DNA of 64,000 nt from Rhodoligotrophos sp. CJ14 (GTDB taxonomy: Bacteria > Pseudomonadota > Alphaproteobacteria > Rhizobiales > Im1), in contig NZ_CP133319.1 in assembly GCF_038811545.1 (NCBI RefSeq), positions 2,881,516 through 2,945,515 of the forward strand, written 5' to 3'. The notes beneath the pieces were generated by a model. That model searched no databases, had not been told where the DNA came from, and was given only the letters and a program-made list of their open reading frames with translations. The position numbers and the translations under genes were made by a program. Shown piece by piece: positions 57,086-64,000 of the stretch (the first letter of the stretch is position 1; each line of letters starts with the position of its first letter).

Positions 57086-57960
57086 CCATCCAGCCCCAAG
57101 CTTCAACCTATAATTTCGCCTATCTCGACGAGCAGACCAAGCGGATGATCCGGCGCGCGATCCTCAAGGCGATCGCCATTCCCGGTTATCAGGTGCCCTT
57201 CGCCAGCCGCGAAATGCCGATGCCCTATGGCTGGGGCACGGGCGGCGTTCAGGTCACCGCCGCCATCCTCGGTCCCCGGGACGTTCTCAAGGTCATCGAC
57301 CAAGGTGCCGACGACACAACCAATGCCGTCTCGATCCGCAAGTTCTTCCAAAGGGTTGCTGGCGTCGAGACCACCACGCGGACGGCGGATGCCACAATCA
57401 TCCAGACCCGCCACCGTATCCCCGAGACACCGCTGCGCGAGGGCCAGGTGCTCGTCTATCAGGTGCCGATCCCCGAGCCCCTTCGCTTTCTCGAACCTCG
57501 GGAGACCGAGACGCGAAAGATGCATGCGCTCGAGGAATACGGGCTCATGCATGTGAAGCTCTATGAGGACATCGCGCGCAACGGCCATATCGCGACCACC
57601 TATGCCTATCCCGTGAAGGTTGAGGGCCGCTACGTGATGGACCCGTCGCCTACGCCGAAATTCGACAATCCGAAGATGCATATGTCGGAAGCCTTGCAGC
57701 TCTTCGGGGCAGGCCGCGAGAAGCGCATCTACGCGCTGCCTCCCTATACTGACGTTGTGAGCCTCGATTTCGAGGATCATCCCTTCGAGGTACAGCGCTT
57801 CGACAAGCCATGCGCCCTCTGCGGCGCCGAGCAGGTCTATCTCGACGAGGTCGTGCTCGATGATCGGGGCGGGCGCATGTTCGTCTGCTCGGATACCGAT
57901 CATTGCGAGAGGCGGCGGGCCGAAGGCCATCGCGGCGAGATGGCGGGGGAGGCTGCGTGA
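57082..57960 (+). CDS. phnJ: C-P lyase PhnJ (radical SAM)
   Basis: 292 residues. PhnJ cleaves the carbon-phosphorus bond of ribose-1-phosphonate 5-phosphate to give the alkane and a cyclic phosphate. Its unusual iron-sulfur motif CX2CX21CX5C is intact: cysteines at about 244, 247, 269 and 275 (CALC ... FVCSDTDHC). The N-terminal YNFAYLDEQTKRMIRRAILKA (in part) and the PYGWGTGG block are also standard. It shares one base with the phnK start. Confidence 0.97.
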   Translation: MTIQPQASTYNFAYLDEQTKRMIRRAILKAIAIPGYQVPFASREMPMPYGWGTGGVQVTAAILGPRDVLKVIDQGADDTTNAVSIRKFFQRVAGVETTTRTADATIIQTRHRIPETPLREGQVLVYQVPIPEPLRFLEPRETETRKMHALEEYGLMHVKLYEDIARNGHIATTYAYPVKVEGRYVMDPSPTPKFDNPKMHMSEALQLFGAGREKRIYALPPYTDVVSLDFEDHPFEVQRFDKPCALCGAEQVYLDEVVLDDRGGRMFVCSDTDHCERRRAEGHRGEMAGEAA

Positions 57961-58778
57961 TGACATTCGCTGCCCCTCTGGCCAAAGAGTTTGATGGCAC
58001 GCACGAGCCGCTGCCGCTGCTATCGGTCCGCTCACTGAGCAAGCATTATGGTACACGCGTCGGCTGCACCGATGTGAGCTTCGATATCTGGCCGGGCGAA
58101 GTGCTGGCGGTTGTCGGTGAATCCGGCTCAGGCAAGACAACCCTGCTCAACTGCATCTCGACCCGTTTGGCGCCAAGCACCGGCACTGCTTTCTATCGCA
58201 TGCGCGATGGCGAGATGCGCGACCTCTACGGCTTGAGCGAAGCGGAGCGCCGGTTCCTGTTGCGCACCGACTGGGGCTTCGTCCACCAGAACCCGGCGGA
58301 CGGTTTGCGCATGACCGTCTCGGCTGGCGCCAATGTGGGCGAACGGCTGATGGCGATCGGCAACCGTCACTATGGAATGATCCGCGCGACCGCAACCGAT
58401 TGGCTGGCCCGCGTCGAGATCGAGGCGGACCGCATCGATGACCAGCCGCGCGCCTTTTCCGGCGGTATGCGCCAGCGTCTGCAGATCGCGCGCAATCTGG
58501 TCACGGCACCGCGGCTCGTGTTCATGGACGAGCCAACCGGTGGCCTCGATGTTTCCGTGCAGGCAAGATTGCTCGACCTCTTGCGCGGCCTCGTCAGTGA
58601 ACTCGGTCTTGCCGTGGTGATCGTGACCCATGATCTCGCCGTGGCGCGTCTTCTCTCGCACCGCATGCTGGTGATGAAGGATGGGCGCATTGTCGAGCAT
58701 GGATTGACCGACCGCCTGCTCGATGACCCGCAGGCGCCCTACACCCAGCTGCTCGTTTCCTCCATCCTGCAGGTCTGA
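57960..58778 (+). CDS. phnK: C-P lyase ABC-type protein PhnK
   Basis: 272 residues from ATG 57960, coupled to the phnJ stop; a frame from 57903 would overlap phnJ and is not supported. Walker A GESGSGKTT, signature FSGGMRQRLQIARNL, Walker B LVFMDEP, and switch VTHDLAVARLL are present. PhnK is an ABC ATPase of the C-P lyase complex with no dedicated permease. It binds the PhnGHIJ core. Confidence 0.96.
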   Translation: MTFAAPLAKEFDGTHEPLPLLSVRSLSKHYGTRVGCTDVSFDIWPGEVLAVVGESGSGKTTLLNCISTRLAPSTGTAFYRMRDGEMRDLYGLSEAERRFLLRTDWGFVHQNPADGLRMTVSAGANVGERLMAIGNRHYGMIRATATDWLARVEIEADRIDDQPRAFSGGMRQRLQIARNLVTAPRLVFMDEPTGGLDVSVQARLLDLLRGLVSELGLAVVIVTHDLAVARLLSHRMLVMKDGRIVEHGLTDRLLDDPQAPYTQLLVSSILQV

Positions 58779-58790
58779 GGTCGCATCATC

Positions 58791-59495
58791 ATGAACCATG
58801 CCCTCACCGTTTCCGGCCTTGCCAAGACATTCACCATGCATCTGCGCGGCGGCATCGAACTGCCTGTGATCGCCAATGCGAACTTCGCCTTGCTATCCGG
58901 CCAATGCGCCGTGCTCGGCGGTCCCTCCGGTGCCGGCAAGAGCTCGATCCTCAAAATGCTCTACGGCAATTACGCCGCCAATGCCGGGCAGATCCTTGTC
59001 GCTCATCGCGGCCGACAGGTTGATCTCGCGACGGCCGAGCCGCGGACAATTCTTGAGCTTCGCCGGGAGACGATCGGCTATGTCAGCCAGTTCCTGCGCG
59101 TGGTGCCGCGTGTCAGCGCGCTGGACATCGTTGCAGAGCCGCTCATCGACCGCGGTATCTCGCGGCAGGAAGCGCAAAACCGCGCTGCCGGTCTTCTCGC
59201 CCGGCTCAATCTGCCGGAGCGGTTATGGAACCTGCCTCCTGCCACGTTTTCGGGGGGTGAGCAGCAGCGCGTGAACATCGCGCGTGGCTTCATCACCGAC
59301 CATCCCATTCTGCTCCTTGATGAGCCGACCGCGTCGCTGGACGCCGTGAACCGGTCCGTCGTGATCCACATGATCGGTGAGAAGAAGCAGGCCGGTGTCG
59401 CCTTGCTCGGAATTTTCCACGATGCCGATGTGCGCAATGCGGTCGCCGATGTGGTGATCGATGTGACCGCCTTCGCGCCCCGGAGGGCTGCCTGA
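58791..59495 (+). CDS. phnL: C-P lyase ABC-type protein PhnL
   Basis: 234 residues. Walker [10 protein letters not shown], signature [16 protein letters not shown], Walker [13 protein letters not shown]. PhnL is required with PhnGHI for the first phosphonate-activation step and binds with PhnK on the core complex. It shares one base with the next gene start. Confidence 0.96.
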   Translation: MNHALTVSGLAKTFTMHLRGGIELPVIANANFALLSGQCAVLGGPSGAGKSSILKMLYGNYAANAGQILVAHRGRQVDLATAEPRTILELRRETIGYVSQFLRVVPRVSALDIVAEPLIDRGISRQEAQNRAAGLLARLNLPERLWNLPPATFSGGEQQRVNIARGFITDHPILLLDEPTASLDAVNRSVVIHMIGEKKQAGVALLGIFHDADVRNAVADVVIDVTAFAPRRAA

Positions 59496-60148
59496 TGGCC
59501 CGCCTGTCCGAGATCCCCGTCATCCACCCCACGGCCAAACTCGAGAACTGCGTGCTCGGTCGCTACACGGAGGTCGCCGAGGGCGGCCGCCTCGTCGAGA
59601 CCGAGCTCGGCGATTACTCCTACGTCATGGAGAATTGCCAAAGCTGGTGTGTCACCATTGGCAAATTCGCCAATATCGCGGCCTCCGTGCGGATCAACGC
59701 GACGCACCATCCAATGTCGCGGGCAACCCTGCATCACTTCACCTACCGCGCGTCCGATTATTTCGACGATGCCGAGCATGAGGCGGATTTCTTTGCCGCC
59801 CGCCGCGCGAGGCGCGTGTTCATCGGTCATGACACATGGATCGGGCATGGCGCCACCATTCTGCCCGGCGTGACCATTGGTGATGGCGCGGTGGTCGGTG
59901 CGGGAGCTGTCGTGACCAAGGATGTTCCGCCATACACCATCGTTGGTGGCGTTCCGGCGAAATTCATCCGTAAGCGCTTTCCCGATGCGATTGCCGAGCG
60001 GATGCAGGCCCTGGCCTGGTGGGACTGGCCGCACGATCAGCTGCGCGCTGCACTGGACGATTTCCGCACACTGACCGCCGAGGCCTTCCTTGAGCGATAC
60101 GAAAAGGCGGGCCGCGTGAGCGTTCTTTGTGAAACGTCATCAAACTGA
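59495..60148 (+). CDS. hexapeptide-repeat transferase of the phosphonate operon
   Basis: 217 residues. Left-handed beta-helix repeats run through about 15-170 ([69 protein letters not shown] in parts). The ending is that of the chloramphenicol-acetyltransferase-like XAT family, so acetyl or acyl transfer is likely. This matches the phosphonate-operon hexapeptide family seen in many proteobacteria. In E. coli PhnO acetylates aminoalkylphosphonates but is a GNAT enzyme. A comparable role is possible here, unproven. Confidence 0.9.
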   Translation: MARLSEIPVIHPTAKLENCVLGRYTEVAEGGRLVETELGDYSYVMENCQSWCVTIGKFANIAASVRINATHHPMSRATLHHFTYRASDYFDDAEHEADFFAARRARRVFIGHDTWIGHGATILPGVTIGDGAVVGAGAVVTKDVPPYTIVGGVPAKFIRKRFPDAIAERMQALAWWDWPHDQLRAALDDFRTLTAEAFLERYEKAGRVSVLCETSSN

Positions 60149-60151
60149 CAT

Positions 60152-60167
60152 GGCAGTGATAACTGCC
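60152..60167. repeat. small hairpin in the gap before phnC
   Basis: GGCAGT (60152-60157) and ACTGCC (60162-60167) pair perfectly around a GATA loop, 4 bases after the transferase stop. It could be a short 3' hairpin, an RNA processing site, or part of an internal promoter or operator for phnCDE. The rest of the 149-base gap holds no gene. Confidence 0.4.
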
Positions 60168-60297
60168 CTTCATGTGGCTGGGCTAACCGCTTGATGAAAT
60201 GGGTGCGCCTGCCCGGATCCGGCACGCTGATCACCGGCAGGTCAGCTCAAATCTCGTCGCCATACATGCGGGTCCAACCGATGGAAGGAGGGACTTA

Positions 60298-61137
60298 ATG
60301 ACCGCCATCTCCATTCGAAATCTGTCCAAGAGCTTCGGCAAGAAACGGGCGCTCGACAATGTGAGCCTCGATATTCAGCGCGGAGAGATGGTTGCTCTGA
60401 TCGGCGCGTCTGGCTCGGGCAAGAGCACGCTCCTTCGTCACATCTGCGGCCTGGAAATCGGCCAGGCGGGACAGAGCAAGGTCAATGTCTTAGGGATGCC
60501 GATCCAGGATGGCGGCCGGCTCTCGGCGCAAGCCCGCGAAATGCGCCGCAACATTGGCGTGATCTTTCAGCAATTCAACTTGGTGGGCAGGCTATCCGTT
60601 CTCTCCAACGTGCTGCTCGGCAATCTTGGCCGCATCCCATCCTGGCGCGGCACGCTTGGCCTGTTCACGGCGGCAGAAAAAAGAAGCGCTCGCGAAGCGC
60701 TCGCCCGCGTCGGCATTCCCGAACTGGCCTGGCAGCGCGCCTCGACGCTCTCCGGAGGCCAGCAGCAACGGGCGGCGATCGCCCGGACCTTGGTCCAGCG
60801 CTCGAATATCCTGCTCGCCGATGAGCCGATCGCCTCGCTTGATCCTTCCTCCGCCCGGCGCGTCATGGAGATCCTCGCCGCCGTCAATCGGGACGAGCAG
60901 ATCACCTGCGTGGTGTCGCTGCATCAAGTCGAATATGCGCGGCGCTATTGCCCGCGCACCGTCGCGTTGCGTGACGGGCGCATCGTCTTTGATGGTCCCT
61001 CATCGGAGCTGACCAACCAGATGCTGGTCGATCTCTATGGGGCCAACTCCGAGGAACTGATTTTGCCGGAGGCGCCACTGCAGCCGGCAAACCCGAAGCG
61101 CGTGACGGAGCCTGAGCGCGTTGCGGCCTATGCCTAA
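60298..61137 (+). CDS. phnC: phosphonate ABC importer ATPase PhnC
   Basis: 279 residues from ATG 60298, which has a GGAGGG ribosome site 7 bases upstream; a longer frame from 60199 lacks one and covers unconserved sequence. Walker [10 protein letters not shown], signature [15 protein letters not shown], Walker B ILLADEP, switch [12 protein letters not shown]. It powers uptake of phosphonates by PhnDE. A 149-base gap before it may hold a separate promoter. Confidence 0.95.
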   Translation: MTAISIRNLSKSFGKKRALDNVSLDIQRGEMVALIGASGSGKSTLLRHICGLEIGQAGQSKVNVLGMPIQDGGRLSAQAREMRRNIGVIFQQFNLVGRLSVLSNVLLGNLGRIPSWRGTLGLFTAAEKRSAREALARVGIPELAWQRASTLSGGQQQRAAIARTLVQRSNILLADEPIASLDPSSARRVMEILAAVNRDEQITCVVSLHQVEYARRYCPRTVALRDGRIVFDGPSSELTNQMLVDLYGANSEELILPEAPLQPANPKRVTEPERVAAYA

Positions 61138-61164
61138 CCAACCACACGAACAGGGAAGCTTGTC

Positions 61165-62154
61165 ATGAACCTTTTTCTGAAGGGCGCGGCGGCTGCCGCC
61201 TTCGCCTTCATCCTATCTGGTACAGCCATCGCCGAAGAGATCAATTTCGGCATCATCTCCACGGAATCCCAGCAGAATCTCCGGCCGAAATGGGAGCCCC
61301 TGCTGGCCGATCTGTCGGAGAAGACCGGCCTTAAGGTGAAGCCGTTCTTTGCCTCCGACTATTCCGGCGTGATCGAGGGCATGCGCTTCGGCAAGGTTCA
61401 GCTCGCCTGGTACGGCAATAAGTCGGCGATGGAGGCCGTGGACCGGGCCGACGGTGAGGTATTCGCACAGACCGTCAATGTCGAGGGAAATCCCGGCTAC
61501 TGGTCCGTCATCCTCGTGCCCAAGGACAGCAAGGTGAACTCGCTGGATGATCTGCTGAAATGCGACAAGTCGCTGAATTTCGGCCTCGGTGACCCCAACT
61601 CCACCTCGGGCTTCTTGGTGCCCACCACATTCGTCTTCGCGGCCAAGAACATTGACCCGAAGCAATGCTTCAAGAACGTGACCAACTCCAATCACGAAAC
61701 CAATGCGATGGCGGTGGCCAATGGCCAGCTCGATGCCGCCACCAATAATACTGAAAATCTGACGATCATGGAGAAGAACGCGCCGGACGCTTTCGCCAAG
61801 GTGAAGGTCATCTGGAAGTCGCCGCTGATCCCGTCCGATCCGCTGGTCTGGCGTAAGGACCTGCCGGAAGAGACCAAAGCCAAGCTCAAGGACTTCTTCC
61901 TGACCTATGGCACCGAGGCTTCAAAGGGCGATGTGGCGCATGAGAAGGAAGTGCTTGCCGGTCTGGAATGGGCGCCCTTCAGGCCCTCCAGCAACGATCA
62001 GCTCCTGCCGATCCGCGTCATGGAGCTGACGAAGACGATCGCCAAGGTCCAGGCGGACACCTCCCTCTCGGAGGCCGACAAGAAGGCTCAGATCGAGAAG
62101 CTCGAGGCTGAGAAGGCCGCCTTCGAAGAAAAGCTCAAATCGACCCAGAGCTGA
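61165..62154 (+). CDS. phnD: phosphonate-binding periplasmic protein PhnD
   Basis: 329 residues. Signal peptide to about 23 (ending AIAEE). The mature part has the PhnD segments [38 protein letters not shown] and [17 protein letters not shown], with [20 protein letters not shown]. These are the phosphonate-contacting regions of the family. It delivers phosphonates to the PhnE channel. The C terminus carries a charged helical extension rich in K and E. Confidence 0.96.
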   Translation: MNLFLKGAAAAAFAFILSGTAIAEEINFGIISTESQQNLRPKWEPLLADLSEKTGLKVKPFFASDYSGVIEGMRFGKVQLAWYGNKSAMEAVDRADGEVFAQTVNVEGNPGYWSVILVPKDSKVNSLDDLLKCDKSLNFGLGDPNSTSGFLVPTTFVFAAKNIDPKQCFKNVTNSNHETNAMAVANGQLDAATNNTENLTIMEKNAPDAFAKVKVIWKSPLIPSDPLVWRKDLPEETKAKLKDFFLTYGTEASKGDVAHEKEVLAGLEWAPFRPSSNDQLLPIRVMELTKTIAKVQADTSLSEADKKAQIEKLEAEKAAFEEKLKSTQS

Positions 62155-62240
62155 TTACCGCACGGGCTCGCTTAACAGCCCTTGCTCGAGCCGGCCGCGA
62201 CCAACCGGATGCGGTCGGCCCACTCGGTCGAGACCCGAAG

Positions 62241-63059
62241 ATGAACGAGACCGCAAAGATCACCAATCCCGACATGACCCGCCCGGAAGTGGAGCGGGAC
62301 TGGACACGCAGCGCTTGGACGGCCTTGAGCTGGATCATGCTCGCCCTGCTGCTTGTCTGGAGCTGGGCCCCGGCTGAGATGTCGCGCTGGACGCTGCTGT
62401 TCACCGATGCCGACAATATGGCCCAATATGCCAGCGGCTTCGCGCATCCGGACTTCTCGGAATGGCGCTACTACATGCACGAGATGGTGGTTACCATCCA
62501 GATCGCGCTGTGGGGCACATTTCTTGCCGCAGTCTTCGCTATACCCTTCGGCATATTGTCGGCGCGCAACATTGCGCCCTGGACCATCGTCCAGCCTATG
62601 CGTCGCCTCATGGATGCCTGCCGATCTATCCATGAGCTCGTCTTCGCCGTGCTGTTCGTCGTCGCCGTCGGCCTTGGCCCATTTGCCGGGGTGATGGCGC
62701 TCTTCGTGCACACGACTGGCATTCTCGCAAAGCTCTTCTCCGAGGCGGTCGAAGCAATCGATCCTCGGCCGGTTGAAGCCATTAGGGCCACTGGCGCATC
62801 GCGGCTTCAGGAGGTCGTGTTCGGCGTCGTGCCGCAGGTCATACCGCTGTGGATGTCCTTTGCGCTTTACCGCTTCGAATCCAATGTGCGGGCCGCAACC
62901 GTCTTGGGCGTGATCGGCGCCGGTGGCATCGGGCAGGTCCTCTTCGAATCGATCCGCGGCTTCTATTACCCAGAGGCTTCGGCCATGCTGATCATCATGC
63001 TGGTGACGGTCTCCCTGATCGATCTTCTGTCACAGCAGCTGCGCAAGTTAGCCCTCTGA
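62241..63059 (+). CDS. phnE: phosphonate ABC importer permease PhnE
   Basis: 272 residues with about six membrane helices (first [17 protein letters not shown]). The EAA loop is [20 protein letters not shown]. There is only one phnE gene here, while some rhizobial operons carry two, so this one would act as a homodimer unless another lies beyond the window. An 86-base gap separates it from phnD; it shares one base with the next start. Confidence 0.94.
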   Translation: MNETAKITNPDMTRPEVERDWTRSAWTALSWIMLALLLVWSWAPAEMSRWTLLFTDADNMAQYASGFAHPDFSEWRYYMHEMVVTIQIALWGTFLAAVFAIPFGILSARNIAPWTIVQPMRRLMDACRSIHELVFAVLFVVAVGLGPFAGVMALFVHTTGILAKLFSEAVEAIDPRPVEAIRATGASRLQEVVFGVVPQVIPLWMSFALYRFESNVRAATVLGVIGAGGIGQVLFESIRGFYYPEASAMLIIMLVTVSLIDLLSQQLRKLAL

Positions 63060-63766
63060 TGCGCTATGCGATCTATTTCACACCGGATGCCGAAGACCCG
63101 CTGACTGCTGCAGCGCAAGCTTGGCTCGGCCGCAACGCGTGGACCGGCGAACCCGTGGACAGGGCAGTGCCGGCTGGGTTCACCGACGCCGAGTTCGAGC
63201 AGGTGACCGCCGCGCCGCGCCGCTACGGATTCCATGCGACCCTGGTGGCGCCGTTCCGGCTGCGCGATGGCATCCAAGAAGACGATGTGATGCAAGCGGC
63301 TCGGCATCTCGCGCAAACTTGCACGCCATTCGCCATACCGCGCCTCGAGGTCACGCGCATCGGCAATTTCCTTGCGCTGACCCCCGCAATGCCGTGCCAA
63401 GAGATGGACGCTTTGGCCTCGAGCGCGGTCGATCATTTCAACCCCTTGCGGGCGCCGCTCATCCAGAGCGATATCGAGCGGCGCAGGCCGGCGTGCCTGA
63501 CACCTCGCCAGCGCAGCTATATCGACCGGTTCGGCTACCCCTATGTGAAAGACGAATTCCGCTTTCACATGACGCTCACCAGCGCGCTCGAGCCAGATCT
63601 TGCTCGGCGGATCGAACCAGCAATACGCGCGCATTTCGCCCCCATCCTCGACCGTCCCGTCCCTGTCGAGGCGGTGACCGTCTTTATCGAGCCCAAGCGG
63701 GGCGGCGATTTCATCGTTCACTCAACCCATCGCTTCGGCTCGGCCCAGCCGAGAAAGTCTGCCTGA
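63059..63766 (+). CDS. DUF1045 2H-phosphoesterase of the phosphonate operon
   Basis: 235 residues from ATG 63059, which overlaps the phnE stop (TGATG). A longer frame reading from inside phnE is a shadow. Two H-x-T-x motifs, HATL (about 60) and HMTL (about 171), mark it as a 2H phosphoesterase-like protein. The opening RYAIYFTPDAEDPL is the DUF1045 start. Such proteins are linked to phn operons. A natural role would be opening the five-membered cyclic phosphate made by PhnJ, the job PhnP does in E. coli. This is inference; phnP could lie beyond the window. Confidence 0.88.
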   Translation: MRYAIYFTPDAEDPLTAAAQAWLGRNAWTGEPVDRAVPAGFTDAEFEQVTAAPRRYGFHATLVAPFRLRDGIQEDDVMQAARHLAQTCTPFAIPRLEVTRIGNFLALTPAMPCQEMDALASSAVDHFNPLRAPLIQSDIERRRPACLTPRQRSYIDRFGYPYVKDEFRFHMTLTSALEPDLARRIEPAIRAHFAPILDRPVPVEAVTVFIEPKRGGDFIVHSTHRFGSAQPRKSA

Positions 63767-63767
63767 C

Positions 63768-64000
63768 ATGCCGCAAGAATTCGCTCTCACCAATGCCCGG
63801 ATCGTGCTCGAAGGCGAGATCATCACCGGCTCCATCCTCATGCGGGACGGGCTGATTGCAGCAATCGACCGCGGTCCATCCGCCATGGCCGACGATATGG
63901 ACGGCGACTATATCATTCCCGGGCTTGTCGAGTTGCACACGGACCATCTGGAATCCCATTACAATCCGCGTCCAGGCGTTCTCTGGGACAGTATTGCGGC
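63768..64000 (+). CDS. phnM: ribose-1-phosphonate triphosphate diphosphatase PhnM, 3' end cut by window edge
   Basis: Only the first 77 residues are present. They show the amidohydrolase N terminus (FALTNARIVLEGEII), a DYIIPGLVELHTDHLE metal-binding block and the start of the barrel (HYNPRPGVLWDSI). PhnM removes pyrophosphate from ribose-1-phosphonate 5-triphosphate before C-P cleavage. It starts 1 base after the DUF1045 stop, so it belongs to the same unit. Confidence 0.94.
   Translation, partial: MPQEFALTNARIVLEGEIITGSILMRDGLIAAIDRGPSAMADDMDGDYIIPGLVELHTDHLESHYNPRPGVLWDSIA

Noticed and set aside
57103-58140. 345-codon open frame on the minus strand
   Set aside because: Antisense to phnJ and the start of phnK; the radical-SAM cysteines lie on the plus strand.
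60140-60175. possible Pho box before phnC (CTGACAT followed by a weak second half)
   Set aside because: Only one half resembles the CTGTCAT element, and the spacing to a second half is wrong. The perfect hairpin there explains the pattern better.

Overview
The window is about 62-64% GC by eye and tightly packed. It has the gene content and local order of an alphaproteobacterium, most likely of the order Hyphomicrobiales (Rhizobiales). The order-level call is inference. It rests on a heme operon hemC-hemD-mic60-hemY divergent from tsaD-gpsA-yciI-EVE, the TCA run mdh-sucCD-sucAB-lpd, a gloB/methyltransferase pair divergent from each other beside chorismate mutase-hisC-tyrC, and a RirA-like iron box. 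I see no phage genes, insertion sequences, CRISPR arrays or rRNA. There is one tRNA gene.

Layout. 1-2475: the end of a LemA lipoprotein gene, two TPM-domain proteins and a TerB-like protein. 2546-8387: a small VOC protein, then an RND multidrug pump (periplasmic adaptor plus inner-membrane pump) with a TetR regulator just downstream. 8488-12373: a PotABCD-type ABC importer, probably for polyamines. 12571-12646: tRNA-Thr(CGT). 12744-17573 (minus): hemC, hemD, the bacterial mitofilin mic60 and hemY. 17615-20527: tsaD, gpsA, a YciI-like protein and an EVE-domain protein. 20763-24749: a phosphatase-like protein that lacks its catalytic arginine, a GNAT acetyltransferase, methylmalonate-semialdehyde dehydrogenase and ZapE. 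24888-34394: malate dehydrogenase, succinyl-CoA synthetase and the complete 2-oxoglutarate dehydrogenase complex. 34410-41237: an amine/amino-acid oxidase-like flavoprotein, a DUF985 cupin, glyoxalase II, a methyltransferase and an aromatic/histidine amino-acid block.

41417-54073 is an iron-acquisition locus. It has a secreted alpha/beta hydrolase divergent from a TonB-dependent receptor, a STAS-like small protein, an RhtX/FptX-like inner-membrane siderophore importer, an MFS exporter, and four biosynthetic genes in the order of the aerobactin operon iucABCD. A perfect 17-bp palindrome of the form TTGA-N9-TCAA, the shape of a RirA iron-responsive operator, sits between the hydrolase and the receptor. 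The same gap holds a short putative transcription unit with a hairpin terminator.

54082 to the window end is a phosphonate-degradation (C-P lyase) locus. PhnF diverges from phnGHIJKL, a hexapeptide transferase gene, the transporter phnCDE, a DUF1045 2H-phosphoesterase and the start of phnM. A clear inverted repeat in the phnF-phnG gap is the likely PhnF operator.

The best candidates for new biology are the STAS-like protein coupled to the siderophore importer, the small iron-box-linked transcription unit, the arginine-less phosphatase-like protein, the chorismate mutase with an apparently degenerate dehydratase-like half, and the DUF1045 enzyme as a possible replacement for PhnP. No wholly unfamiliar multigene system is visible.
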